Shown here one piece after another: positions 1 to 8,049 of a stretch of DNA of 64,000 bases. A model generated the notes under the pieces. That model saw only the letters and a program-made list of their open reading frames with translations. It had not been told where the DNA came from and made no database searches. Source of the DNA: Actinokineospora fastidiosa (GTDB taxonomy: Bacteria > Actinomycetota > Actinomycetes > Mycobacteriales > Pseudonocardiaceae); the NCBI RefSeq assembly GCF_014648415.1, contig NZ_BMRB01000002.1, positions 81,231-145,230 on the forward strand. The letters are read 5' to 3'. A program made the position numbers and the translations under genes. The stretch's first letter is position 1; each line of letters starts with the position of its first letter.

Positions 1-1
1 C

Positions 2-322
2 GCCGCCCTCGCCGACCCCGCGACCCGGGTCGGCACCAGGGGAGAGGTCCTCACCACCGCCGACTACCTCTCCGCGTACGTCCTGGAGTGGACGCTGCAC
101 CACCTCGACCTCACCGCCCACCTCCCCGACGCGCCCCCGCCGCCGGGGGAGGGCCTGGCCCGCGCCCGCCGGATGCTGGAGACGATCGCGGGCAGGGCCT
201 TCCCCGCCTCGTTCACCGACACCGACGTCCTCCTGGTCGGCACAGGCCGCCGTGCCCCCACCGACGGGGAGAAGGCCGCCCTAGGCGCGACGGCCGCCCG
301 TCTGCCCTTCGTCCTCGGCTGA
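2..322 (+). CDS. Maleylpyruvate isomerase-type (MDMPI/DinB-like) protein, C-terminal part
   Basis: The frame is open from the first bases of the window to a TGA at 320-322, so only the last 106 residues are present. The segment YVLEWTLHHLDLTAHLP resembles the helical WxxHxxDL region of the mycothiol-dependent maleylpyruvate isomerase-like (DinB superfamily) proteins of actinobacteria, and the Pro-rich linker followed by a short C-terminal domain is usual in that family. Members bind a metal through histidines and use or act on mycothiol conjugates; the exact substrate cannot be read here. Its last 42 bases overlap the 3' end of the convergent sigma-factor gene. Confidence 0.6.
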   Translation, partial: AALADPATRVGTRGEVLTTADYLSAYVLEWTLHHLDLTAHLPDAPPPPGEGLARARRMLETIAGRAFPASFTDTDVLLVGTGRRAPTDGEKAALGATAARLPFVLG

Positions 323-1152
323 GCCAGCGCGGGCGAGCTCGGCCGGGTCGGTCACGACGGCGATGGCGACGATCCTCCCGCCGACGACGGTGAACACGAG
401 GGCCGACAGCGGCGCGCCGTCCGCGCGCCAGGACACGATGCCCGGCCGCCCGTCGATGAGCACGACCCGTCCCCGCGCTGCCCCGGCGGCGGCCATCCGC
501 GCGCCCGCGGCGACCTTGGTGGCGCCGAGCACCACGACCGCGCCGTCGGGGGTGTCGACGGTGAGCCGCACGTCGGGGGCGAGCACGCGCAGCAGGCCCG
601 CGAAGTCGCCGTCGCGGGCGGCCGCCAGGAACGCCTGCACCACCTCGCGCTGTTCACGCCTGGTCGAGGTCGGCTCGCTCGCGCGCGCCTTGCGCCGGGC
701 GCGGCTGGCGAGCATCTTCGTGGCGTCGGTTGACCTGCCGAGGATGCTGCCGATCTCGGCGAACGGCACCGCGAACAGGTCGTGGAGCACGAACGCCAGC
801 CGCTCGTCGGGCCGCAGCGCGTCCAGGACGGCCTGGAGCGCGAGCCCGACCGCGTCGGCGAGCGCGGCGTGGTCGTCCGGGGCGGGGGCGTCGTCGACCG
901 GCGCCGCCCAGTCGTCGTAGGCGGCCTCGGGTCGGGACTGCCGGGAGCGCAGCACGTCGAGGCTGATCCGGCCGACGACCGTGGTCAGCCAGCCCGCGAG
1001 GTTGTGGATGTCCGTGGTCTCCTGGCGGGCCATGCCTCCTGGACCACGTCCTCGGCGTCGGCGTGCGAGCCGAGCATGCGGTAGGCGACCGCGCGCAGCC
1101 GCTCCCGCTCGGCCTCGAACGCCTCGGCGACCGCTCCCGCCCGGACGATCAC
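281..1152 (-). pseudogene. ECF41-type (SigJ-like) sigma factor, frameshifted
   Basis: The N-terminal frame starts at a GTG (1152) and encodes a sigma region 2 (RLRAVAYRMLGSHADAEDVV, then QEAW). After the Trp codon at 1030-1032 the homology jumps to another frame, which carries the rest of region 2, region 4 (SILGRSTDATKMLASRARRK) and the SnoaL-like C-terminal extension with a DGRPG motif typical of ECF41 proteins. Only five bases separate the Trp codon from the resumed CAG-GAG-ACC, so one base (or four) is missing relative to an intact gene. The GTG overlaps the TGA of the upstream VOC gene (GTGA). A start at ATG 1033 would give a protein lacking most of region 2, so an inactive gene or a sequencing error is more likely. 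Confidence 0.75.
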
Positions 1153-1544
1153 CCCTGCCCCCCGAACCGCTGCTGACGCAGCGAGATCCGGTTGCCGTCG
1201 GGGTCGACGGCCTCGACGCGCACCCCGAACGGGTAGTCCTGCGGCTCGTCCTCGACGAAGGCCACCCCGCGCCCGCGCAGCACCGTGAAGTCCTCCCTCA
1301 GGTCGTCGGACTCGATGACGAGCGGCCCGGGCGCCGCCCCCGGCTCGACGGGCTGCCCCGCCGCGGGCGCGTGCGGCCACAGGATGATCTTCACCGGGCT
1401 GTCGGCCACCCCCACGGCGAGGAAACGCCCGTCCGGCCCCGCGACGTCGATGTGCTTCACCAGCCCCAGCCCCTCGGTGTAGAACTCCAGCGCACGCTCC
1501 TGGTCGGTGACGTACACGGTCACGTACATGATGTCGGTCAGCAC
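1149..1544 (-). CDS. VOC family (glyoxalase/bleomycin resistance-like) protein
   Basis: A 131-residue single-domain vicinal-oxygen-chelate protein. It starts MYVTVYVTDQERALEFYTEGLGL a few codons in and ends with VEAVDPDGNRISL, the usual beta-alpha-beta opening and Asp-Pro-(Asp/Glu)-Gly-Asn closing signature. I chose the GTG at 1544 because GGGAG lies five bases upstream; an ATG at 1529 is the alternative. The gene is the first of a two-gene unit: its TGA overlaps the GTG of the sigma factor gene, so the two are translationally coupled. VOC proteins of this kind often travel with ECF41 sigma factors; substrate unknown. Confidence 0.8.
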   Translation of the reverse strand: MLTDIMYVTVYVTDQERALEFYTEGLGLVKHIDVAGPDGRFLAVGVADSPVKIILWPHAPAAGQPVEPGAAPGPLVIESDDLREDFTVLRGRGVAFVEDEPQDYPFGVRVEAVDPDGNRISLRQQRFGGQG

Positions 1545-1667
1545 GGTGGCTCCCACTCTCTCTCGTTGGTCGCCGGTATGACGGGAGCCGAGAGCAAGAG
1601 GTAACGCGCCTCCCCACGATGGCTGACCCCCCAGGTTCACGGCATTGGCCGACGTTCTTCGACGGCC

Positions 1668-1743
1668 CATGCACCTCCCCACGCTCCTCCCATGCACCTC
1701 CCGACGCTCCTCCTCCTCCTCCTCCTCCTCCTCCTCCTCCTCC
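1668..1743. repeat. 23-bp tandem duplication followed by a (TCC)12 microsatellite
   Basis: Two 23-bp copies (1668-1690 and 1691-1713) differ at one base. They run into twelve uninterrupted TCC triplets (1708-1743). Beyond this, TGCAGAGCCCC-like words recur to about 1800. The 1545-1957 gap contains no convincing gene; the open frames through it are low-complexity Pro/Ser/Glu runs. Confidence 0.8.
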
Positions 1744-1926
1744 CGCCATCCCTGCTGTGCAGAGCCCCCGGCTGTGCAGAGCCCCTGCCGTGCAGAGCTC
1801 ACGCAGCCACCCCAGTCCGTCCGCAGCTCCTCAATCCCCCTCGGCAGCCTCCGCTCCGCCACATCTGCCCCCGGGAAACACCTCCCGTTCACTCCGCTAC
1901 AAAAGCTCTGTTCTGTAGCTGACCTA

Positions 1927-1970
1927 GGTTGGAGTTAAGTAACCATAATCTCCAGTTGTGGTTCATGAAC
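1927..1970. promoter_or_regulatory. Cluster of inverted repeats at the start of the coiled-coil gene
   Basis: TGGAG (1930-1934) and CTCCA (1950-1954) form an inverted repeat around an AT-rich centre, GGTT/AACC flank 1931-1940, and GTTCATGAAC (1961-1970) is a perfect palindrome that overlaps the first codons of the downstream gene. AT content is much higher than in neighbouring DNA. This looks like a promoter with operator sites. Confidence 0.45.
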
Positions 1971-3274
1971 TGAAACCATACGATGCGCGGGTGATCGACG
2001 CGCTGATCGAGAAGGCACCGCCGGGACTTTGTGGCTTCAGTCGTTGCCGGGCGCCGCTGCCCGGGCCGGGGCCGCGTGGAGGAAGGCCGCCGGAGTTCTG
2101 TCCCGAGCGGGAATGGCCGGGGGGACGCAGCTGTCGTCAGCTGGCCGCCGCGGAGGAGGCGCTGCGCGCGGTCATGGGGGAGCAGGCACTCGGCGGCGGA
2201 GGGCTCAGCGCGGGCGCCGCCGTGCTCGTCGACGCCGTCGACCGGGTGCTGGACCCACTGCGGGAACTGCTGCTGACCACGCAGGAGATCCGGGCCACCG
2301 CCACCACCGAACTCGCCGCCGCCGACGCACGCGTCGCCCAGGCCGAGGAGGCCGCTGCCACCGAACGCGGCCTACGCGAAGCCGCCGACCACCGCGCCGA
2401 GACCGCCCGCGCCGAGGCGACCCAGGCCCTCGAAGCCGCCCAACAGGCGCACGCCGAAGCCGAGACCGCCCGCCAGGACCGCGCCGACGCCCTCGACCGC
2501 CTCCGCGCCGCCGAGACCGCCCGCACCCGAGCCGAACGCGACAAGGCCGCCGCCCAAGCCACCGCCGCCGCCGAACACGACCACGCCCGCCACGCCCAAC
2601 AGGAAGCCCGCACCGCCCACACCCGAGCCGAAACCCTCCGCGCCGACCTGGCCGCCGCCCACGCCCGCATCGACGCCCTCCAGGCCGAGCTCACCGCCGC
2701 CCAGACCCACGCCGAAACCACCACCGCCGAACTCGCCGAGTACCGCAGCCGCACCGAAGCCCTCACCGCGGACCTAGCCCACCACCGAGCCCGCACCGAG
2801 GCCCTGACCACCGAACTGGCCGACCACCGCGCCCACACCGACACCCTCACCACCGAACTCGCCCACCAACGCCACCGCGCCGACACCGCGACCGCCGACC
2901 TGGCCCACCACCGCGCCCGCGTCGACACCCTCATCGCCGAACTCGCTGAGACCCGCGCGCGCGGAGACGTCGAACTGCGGGCGCGGGTCGACGCCGCCGC
3001 CCTCCACCAAGCCCGCGCCGAGGACGCCCGTGCCGAGCGGGACGCCGCCGTTGAGGCCGGGCGGCTCCTGCGCGCCGACCTCGACCGGGCGCACGCCGAC
3101 ACCGACCGCCTCCGGGCGCAGCTCGACCACCTCGCCGCCGAACTCGCCGAGGTCCGCGAGCAGCGCGCCGGGTGGGTGCGGGCCGTCCGCGGCGTCCTGC
3201 GGGACAGCGATAGCGAGGCGGCCCGCAAGCGGCTGGCCGCGATCCTTCCGCCGGATCAGCACGACCCGGCCTAG
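1958..3274 (+). CDS. Ala-rich coiled-coil protein with N-terminal Cys motif
   Basis: 438 residues. Residues 20-65 contain a Cys-rich segment (CGFSRC, then PEFCPE, then SCRQLAAAEEAL) that could hold a zinc ion, similar to the short zinc motifs seen before helix-rich regions in actinomycete DNA-associated proteins. Residues about 85-415 are an almost uninterrupted Ala/Glu/Arg/Thr heptad-rich coiled coil with near-repeats of the type TAELAxHRARTExLT. There is no signal peptide or membrane segment. KfrA-like plasmid proteins have comparable architecture, but I cannot claim homology. The GTG at 1958 overlaps a palindrome; a GTG at 1991 is an alternative start. The gene stands alone. Confidence 0.75.
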   Translation: MVHELKPYDARVIDALIEKAPPGLCGFSRCRAPLPGPGPRGGRPPEFCPEREWPGGRSCRQLAAAEEALRAVMGEQALGGGGLSAGAAVLVDAVDRVLDPLRELLLTTQEIRATATTELAAADARVAQAEEAAATERGLREAADHRAETARAEATQALEAAQQAHAEAETARQDRADALDRLRAAETARTRAERDKAAAQATAAAEHDHARHAQQEARTAHTRAETLRADLAAAHARIDALQAELTAAQTHAETTTAELAEYRSRTEALTADLAHHRARTEALTTELADHRAHTDTLTTELAHQRHRADTATADLAHHRARVDTLIAELAETRARGDVELRARVDAAALHQARAEDARAERDAAVEAGRLLRADLDRAHADTDRLRAQLDHLAAELAEVREQRAGWVRAVRGVLRDSDSEAARKRLAAILPPDQHDPA

Positions 3275-3357
3275 CCGCCCCCCGGGCACGGCCCACCCCC
3301 CGGACACGACGCAGCCCCGCCGTCACACTCGACGACGGGGCCGCACCCAAAGAAGCG

Positions 3358-3927
3358 TCACGCCCGCTCGTACGACAGCACCACCATCCCGCTCGGCAGC
3401 GACTTCGTGCCCGTCAAGGTGAACGCGGTGGGGGAGAAGTCCGCGCTGAACAGCGGCACCCCGGAGCCCACCACCACCGGGTACACCTTGAGCACCAGCG
3501 CGTCGACCTCCGCCAGCAGCGCGCCCGCCAGGCGGCCGCCGCCCGCGAGGTAGATGTCGCGGCCCGGCTGCGCCTTCAGCTCCCGGATCCACTCCACCAC
3601 ACCCGACGACACGACCTCCACCGCCGGGTCCGGGCTCTCCCCGAGACTCTCCGACACCACCACCTGCCGCAGATGCGCGTACGGGCTGGTCACCCCGATC
3701 TCCAGCGCGGGCTCATACGTCACCCGCCCCTGCACGCACACGTCGAAGTTTGGGTTCGGCACGTCCACCCCCAGCTGCGCGCGCACGTGCGTGGGCAACG
3801 TGTCGGGGTAGTCGTCGCGGATGAAGCCGACCACGTCCTCCGTCACCGGGAAGAAGTCGACCTCCCCGGCGGGCCCGGCGATGAACCCGTCGATCGACAT
3901 GCCGACGTAGTACACGAGCTTGCGCAC
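3358..3927 (-). CDS. Dihydrofolate reductase family (RibD C-terminal domain) protein
   Basis: 189 residues with the family opening MRKLVYYVGMSIDGFIAG (strand plus S-x-DG-x-IA), a central DVCVQGRVTYE, the glycine-rich IYLAGGGRLAGALL that binds the NADPH phosphates, and a C-terminal PVVVGSGVPLF. Members of this group reduce pteridine- or pyrimidine-like substrates or are uncharacterised. It is divergent from a TetR gene with a shared 70-bp operator region, so it is probably that regulator's target. Confidence 0.85.
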   Translation of the reverse strand: MRKLVYYVGMSIDGFIAGPAGEVDFFPVTEDVVGFIRDDYPDTLPTHVRAQLGVDVPNPNFDVCVQGRVTYEPALEIGVTSPYAHLRQVVVSESLGESPDPAVEVVSSGVVEWIRELKAQPGRDIYLAGGGRLAGALLAEVDALVLKVYPVVVGSGVPLFSADFSPTAFTLTGTKSLPSGMVVLSYERA

Positions 3928-3935
3928 ACAGCCTC

Positions 3936-3979
3936 CACTACACTTGAACTACTCTCACTGTAGTACTCCAGATGTAGTG
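3936..3979. promoter_or_regulatory. TetR operators in divergent promoter
   Basis: CACTACA (3936-3942) and TGTAGTG (3973-3979) form an outer inverted repeat; ACTAC (3948-3952) and GTAGT (3960-3964) form an inner one spaced by seven bases. The region lies between the reductase start (3927) and the TetR start (3998), is AT-richer than its surroundings, and is the expected place for autoregulation plus control of the reductase. Confidence 0.65.
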
Positions 3980-3997
3980 CTGTCAACGAGGAGACCC

Positions 3998-4558
3998 ATG
4001 CGCCACAACCCCACCCGCCGCACCGCCCTGCTCGACGCCGCCATCGACGTCCTCGCCCGCGACGGCGCCCGCGGCCTCACCTTCCGCGCCGTCGACACCC
4101 ACGCCGCCGTCCCCACCGGCACCGCCTCCAACTACTTCACCAACCGCGACGACCTCCTCACCCAGGTCGCCCACCGCGTCTACGAACGCCTCACCCCCGA
4201 CGCCCCCACCATGGCCGCCGTCCACCACGGACCCCGCGACCACACCACCCTCACCCGACTCATGCACGAACTCGTCGACCGCGTCACCGCCTTCCCCAGC
4301 GGCCACCTCGCCCTCCTCGAACTCCGCCTCGAAGCCACCCGCCGCCCCCACCTGCGCGACCTCCTCACCACCCGCATCCGCGCCGACGTCGACGCCAACA
4401 TCACCACCCACATCGACTCCGGCCTGCCCGGCGACGCCACCACCGTCGAACTGCTCTACCTCGCCCTCAACTGGCTCATCCTCGAACGCCTCACCCTCCC
4501 CGACGTCTTCCCCGACCCCCACCACCTCGTCACCGAACTCGTCCGCCGCCTCGCATGA
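3998..4558 (+). CDS. TetR/AcrR family transcriptional regulator
   Basis: 186 residues. The N-terminal HTH spans about residues 7-52, with AAIDVLARDGARGLTFRAV and recognition helix region VPTGTASNYFTNRDDLLTQV, the TetR consensus including the Tyr-Phe and Asp-Leu. The remainder is a helical ligand-binding domain. ATG 3998 is preceded by GAGGAGACC. It is divergent from the reductase gene and faces the operators at 3936-3979. Codon third positions are almost all C. Confidence 0.9.
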   Translation: MRHNPTRRTALLDAAIDVLARDGARGLTFRAVDTHAAVPTGTASNYFTNRDDLLTQVAHRVYERLTPDAPTMAAVHHGPRDHTTLTRLMHELVDRVTAFPSGHLALLELRLEATRRPHLRDLLTTRIRADVDANITTHIDSGLPGDATTVELLYLALNWLILERLTLPDVFPDPHHLVTELVRRLA

Positions 4559-4610
4559 GACGAAAACGGGGCGCGACCCGACCGGCCGCGCCCCGCCCCC
4601 GACACCCTCA

Positions 4611-5054
4611 TCACATCCGCGACCGCCGCGGGCTCGCCACCAGCAGACCCAACGCGATCATGCCGACCGCCAACAGCAGGTGCAGCCAGTTGTCCGCGTT
4701 GTTCAACGGCACGAAGTTCGCCGCACTGTCATGCCCGATGAACAACCCATACAGCCACAGCAGCAGGTAGATCAGCCCACCGCCCAGCAAAAACGCCCGC
4801 GCACCCGACAACGTCCGCGCCATCGCCAGCCCCGCCACACCGAACAACAGGTGCACCAGGTTGTGCAGGATCGACACCTGGAACAACCCGAACAACAGCG
4901 CGCCGGACTCATGCCCGGCGAACTGCATCTCGTCGTAGTTCGTCGTCACCCCCGGGATGAACCCCAGGATCCCCACCAACAGGAACACCGCACCGACCGC
5001 CGCGGCCACCTGCTGACCGGGGTGTCGAGTACGCGTACCGGACATGTCGCCCAT
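4611..5054 (-). CDS. DUF4383 membrane protein
   Basis: 147 residues with four hydrophobic segments: AAAVGAVFLLVGILGFIPG, LFGLFQVSILHNLVHLLFG, ALLLGGGLIYLLLWLYGLFI-like and LLLAVGMIALGLLV. The HNLVHLLFGVAG and NADNWLHL motifs are characteristic of DUF4383. Start ATG 5054 has AGGAGG five bases upstream. Function unknown; an integral cytoplasmic membrane protein with no partner visible here. Confidence 0.85.
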   Translation of the reverse strand: MGDMSGTRTRHPGQQVAAAVGAVFLLVGILGFIPGVTTNYDEMQFAGHESGALLFGLFQVSILHNLVHLLFGVAGLAMARTLSGARAFLLGGGLIYLLLWLYGLFIGHDSAANFVPLNNADNWLHLLLAVGMIALGLLVASPRRSRM

Positions 5055-5100
5055 CACGACCTCCTCGAAGTGACCGTCACCCCGAAGAGGTACCCACCGA

Positions 5101-6012
5101 TCACCCCGCCCACGCCGACAACGACAAACCCGACACAAACCGCCGCTCCACCCCCGACACCGGATCCCGGAACTCCACCGCCCGCGCCAACAACTGCAAC
5201 GGCGCCGAGAAGTCATCCGGCGCCCGCTCCGCCACCACCGGATACAGGTCATCACCCACGATCGGCGCCCCTAACCCCGCCATGTGCACCCGCAGCTGAT
5301 GCGTCCGACCCGTCTCCGGCACCAACCCGAACAACCCCACATCCCCCCGCCGCTCCACCGACACCACCCGCGTCACCGCGTTCACCGGACCCGCCACCTC
5401 CCGCGCCGCGTGCACCCCCCGCTCCTTCACGATCCGACTCCGCACCACCGTCCCCGGCGACGGCGCCACCCCCGACACCCGCCCCACCGCCTCATACTCC
5501 TTGCGCACCAACCGCCGCGCGAACAACTCCTGATACACACCCCGCAACTCCGGCCGCGCCACGAACACCACCACCCCCGCCGTCAACCGGTCCAACCGGT
5601 GCGCCGGACTCAACTCCGCGATCCCCGTCAACCGCCGCGCCCGCACCAACGCCGTCTCCCGCACATGCGACCCCCGGGGGATCGTCGCCAGGAAATGCGG
5701 CTTGTCCACCACCACCAGGTTCTCGTCCCGGAACAGCACCGACACCTCGAACGGCACCGGGACCTCCACCGGCAACTCCCGGTGGAACCACACCGACCCA
5801 CCCCGCACGAACGGCGCGTCCACCCCCAACGGCCCCGACTCCGCCCACACCGCCCCCGCCGCGAACATCGCGTCCACCCGCGCCGCCGACACCGGCAACC
5901 GATCCACCAGGTGATCCCGCACCGTCGCCCACTCCGACGACACCGGCAGCCGCACCCGCACCGCGTCCACCCCGTCGACCTGGGGGAGCGGTGAGCGCAC
6001 CTTCCGCCGCAT
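5101..6012 (-). CDS. RluA-family pseudouridine synthase
   Basis: 303 residues. The catalytic motif HRLDRLTAGVV contains the nucleophilic Asp; NLVVVDKPHFLATIPRGSHV precedes it and GRTHQLRVHMAGLGAPIVGD follows, matching the RluA fold order. These enzymes isomerise uridine in rRNA or tRNA; which RNA is not determinable. The N-terminal 90 residues resemble an S4-like extension. Its ATG directly follows the TAG of the recombinase gene (TAGATG), so the two are probably cotranscribed. Confidence 0.9.
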   Translation of the reverse strand: MRRKVRSPLPQVDGVDAVRVRLPVSSEWATVRDHLVDRLPVSAARVDAMFAAGAVWAESGPLGVDAPFVRGGSVWFHRELPVEVPVPFEVSVLFRDENLVVVDKPHFLATIPRGSHVRETALVRARRLTGIAELSPAHRLDRLTAGVVVFVARPELRGVYQELFARRLVRKEYEAVGRVSGVAPSPGTVVRSRIVKERGVHAAREVAGPVNAVTRVVSVERRGDVGLFGLVPETGRTHQLRVHMAGLGAPIVGDDLYPVVAERAPDDFSAPLQLLARAVEFRDPVSGVERRFVSGLSLSAWAG

Positions 6013-7038
6013 CTACTCCTCCACCAACTCCGACAACACCCGGTACGTCCGGTTCGACGCCGCCGCCGCCCGCCGCTGCGCACCCGTCGCCTCAATGTAG
6101 TTCTGGCTCGTGTTCAACGACGCGTGCCCCAACAGCGCCATGATCTCCACCGCGTTCGCCCCGTCCTCGGCCAACCGCGTCGCGAACGTGTGCCGCAACG
6201 CGTGCAGGTTCGCCCCCGCGGGCACCCGGTCCCGCAACCCCGCCGCCTGGAAACACGACCGCACCAGGTAGTCCAAAGCGCCCCGCCCGATCCCCGCCCC
6301 GTCCGACCCCAGCACCAACGGCGACTCCGGCCCGAACGACACCCCCGGGAACCGCCGCCCACACGACTCCACATACGCCTCGATCACCCGCTCCAACGGC
6401 GCCTCGATCGGGATCGACCGCTCCCGGTTCGCCTTGCCCCGCACGAACAACCGCCGCTCACCCGGCCGCCCCACCACCGACGAGCGCCGCAGCGCCCGCA
6501 ACTCCGCCGCCCGCAACCCGGCCACCAGCCCCAACGCCACCACCAGCAGATCCCGCTCCGGCCACGGCCTGCGCGCCCGCCGCGCCCCCGACGCCGTCGC
6601 CGCCAGCAGCTCCTCCGGCGTGCCCTCGCCGCGCAGCGGCTTGGGGGAGAGGGGAGCGGGCCTCGGCCTGCCCACCGCGCCCATCGGGTTGCCCGCCACC
6701 AGCCCGTCGGCCACGCAGAACTGGAAGAACTGGTTCCACGTCGACCAGGCCCGCGCCACCGAGCTGCGCGCGTGGTCGTCGGCGAAGGACCCGAACGCCG
6801 CCCGCAGCGCGGCCGCGTCCACCTGGTCGAGTTGGATCTCCTCGGCCGCCGTCCCCAGCTCGTCGACCAGCCGCCCGGTCACCCCGGCCAGATCCCGCCG
6901 GTAGGCCGCCGTCGTGTTGGGGGAGTCCTTGCGCGGCTTGCGCGCCACGAAGAACGCCGTCTGCGCGTCGATCAACTTCACGACATGTGGATACCGCGCC
7001 CCACCGACATCCCCGCCACCGGGCCCACCCCTGATCAC
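6013..7038 (-). CDS. Tyrosine recombinase (XerC/XerD-like integrase)
   Basis: 341 residues from the GTG at 7038. An N-terminal SAM-like core-binding domain covers residues ~22-125; the catalytic domain shows R176 (AGLRAAEL), K202 (RGKANRER), H279 and R282 (HALRHTFATRL), H305 (LGHASLNTSQNYI) and nucleophile Y314. It acts on DNA by strand exchange through a 3'-phosphotyrosine. GTG 6981 (VVKLIDAQ) is an alternative start. A dif-like 11-6-11 site lies just upstream and a stronger one 300 bp away, so it may be a chromosomal Xer-type enzyme rather than a phage integrase; no phage genes are adjacent. Confidence 0.9.
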   Translation of the reverse strand: MIRGGPGGGDVGGARYPHVVKLIDAQTAFFVARKPRKDSPNTTAAYRRDLAGVTGRLVDELGTAAEEIQLDQVDAAALRAAFGSFADDHARSSVARAWSTWNQFFQFCVADGLVAGNPMGAVGRPRPAPLSPKPLRGEGTPEELLAATASGARRARRPWPERDLLVVALGLVAGLRAAELRALRRSSVVGRPGERRLFVRGKANRERSIPIEAPLERVIEAYVESCGRRFPGVSFGPESPLVLGSDGAGIGRGALDYLVRSCFQAAGLRDRVPAGANLHALRHTFATRLAEDGANAVEIMALLGHASLNTSQNYIEATGAQRRAAAASNRTYRVLSELVEE

Positions 7039-7048
7039 CCGACTGAGC

Positions 7049-7085
7049 GTAACTGGTTACATGCATAATGGCGGTTATGCATGAT
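7049..7085. promoter_or_regulatory. Inverted repeats with Xer-site layout upstream of the recombinase
   Basis: GTAAC-TG-GTTAC (7049-7060) abuts a perfect inverted repeat ATGCATAA-tggcgg-TTATGCAT (7061-7082). Read as 11-6-11, the arms are TACATGCATAA (7058-7068) and TTATGCATGAT (7075-7085) around the centre TGGCGG; the inner ATAA/TTAT bases are those conserved in dif sites. It could be an operator for the recombinase gene or a recombination site for it. Confidence 0.5.
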
Positions 7086-7345
7086 TTACCGACGACCGAT
7101 CACTCATGCCCGTTTCGTCACGGTGACGATTTGATGTGCCGAGCCCGTAGGTCGTAGCCGGGGATCGAAGCGTCACCGCGGGGCCCCATCCGGTGCTCTG
7201 GGCACTCGCGCATCAGTCGCGCCGAGGGCGGGTGTCGCGGGCCGTCGGTGTCGGCGTCATCGAACCGTCTTGATGAGTCGCGCGCTGTGAATCAGCGGAA
7301 CGACTGCGGATCGACCCCTTCCGGCACGTTCTCGCAGGTCGCCCG

Positions 7346-7373
7346 AAGTTCGATAATCGACATTATGTTAAGT
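7346..7373 (+). other. dif-like chromosome dimer resolution site
   Basis: A 28-bp site with left arm AAGTTCGATAA, centre TCGACA and right arm TTATGTTAAGT. It contains the core GATAAT..ACATTATGT shared by actinobacterial dif sites and agrees with the consensus I remember for them at about 23 of 28 positions; the right arm also matches the Escherichia coli dif right arm except near its end. It lies in a gene-free 365-bp gap next to a Xer-like recombinase gene. In circular actinobacterial chromosomes such a site marks the replication terminus. The rest of the 7086-7403 gap shows no gene. Confidence 0.7.
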
Positions 7374-7403
7374 ATGGCGTTCGTGGCCGCCCCCCGCCTC
7401 TGG

Positions 7404-7985
7404 TCACCGGCGCACCCGATAGCGCAGATGCAGCACTCGATCGCCCTGGATCACCACGTCGGGGTCCTCCAACAGGTGCTGCGCGTCGACGGACCCGAAG
7501 TAGCGTTTGCCAGACCCGAACACCACGGGTACGACGTCCATGCGCACCTCATCGACCAAACCCGCGGCGAACACCTGGCCTCCGACGTCGCCTGCGGCGA
7601 CCTCGACCACGCGGTCACCCGCGAGCTCCCGCGCCTTGGCCACGGCCGCCTCGACCCCGTCGACGAAGTGGAACGGCGCCTCGAGGTCCCAGCCCTCGGG
7701 CTTCGGCCGGTGCGTCACGACGACCACGTGGTCGACCCCGCCCGGCGGCGTCCCGTCCCAGCCGTCCGTCAGGTCGAAGACGTGGCGGCCGACGATCGTC
7801 GCCCCGATCTGGTCCCAGTACGGCCGGGTGTGGTCGTAGGACGCCCGCGACACCTTCAGCACGCCGCTCTCGTCCAACGGGACGTCTCCGTTGGACAACC
7901 AGTCGAACAGCGGCCCGGGCTGGTCGTTCTCGTCCGCGACGAAACCGTCCACGGACACCGAGCTGTACATGACCACCTTGCCCAC
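7404..7985 (-). CDS. Dihydrofolate reductase family (RibD C-terminal domain) protein
   Basis: 193 residues, second of three such reductases in the window. Opening MGKVVMYSSVSVDGFVAD, then ATIVGRHVFDLTDGW, the nucleotide-binding VVEVAAGDVGGQVFAAGLVDE and closing PVVFGSGKRYF-LRYRVRR. It differs from the 3358 gene in sequence, so it is not a recent duplicate. An AraC-family gene lies 64 bp upstream on the same strand and may control or accompany it. Substrate unknown. Confidence 0.85.
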   Translation of the reverse strand: MGKVVMYSSVSVDGFVADENDQPGPLFDWLSNGDVPLDESGVLKVSRASYDHTRPYWDQIGATIVGRHVFDLTDGWDGTPPGGVDHVVVVTHRPKPEGWDLEAPFHFVDGVEAAVAKARELAGDRVVEVAAGDVGGQVFAAGLVDEVRMDVVPVVFGSGKRYFGSVDAQHLLEDPDVVIQGDRVLHLRYRVRR

Positions 7986-8049
7986 GGCCTCTCCTCTGCT
8001 TCGGGGTGCCCGAAACTAGCGCGTCGTGAGCTGTCGCTCTTGTAAGAAA

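Noticed and set aside
2137..3228. 363-residue minus-strand frame opposite the coiled-coil gene
   Set aside because: Ser/Arg/Ala low-complexity antisense frame created by the repetitive coiled-coil codons.
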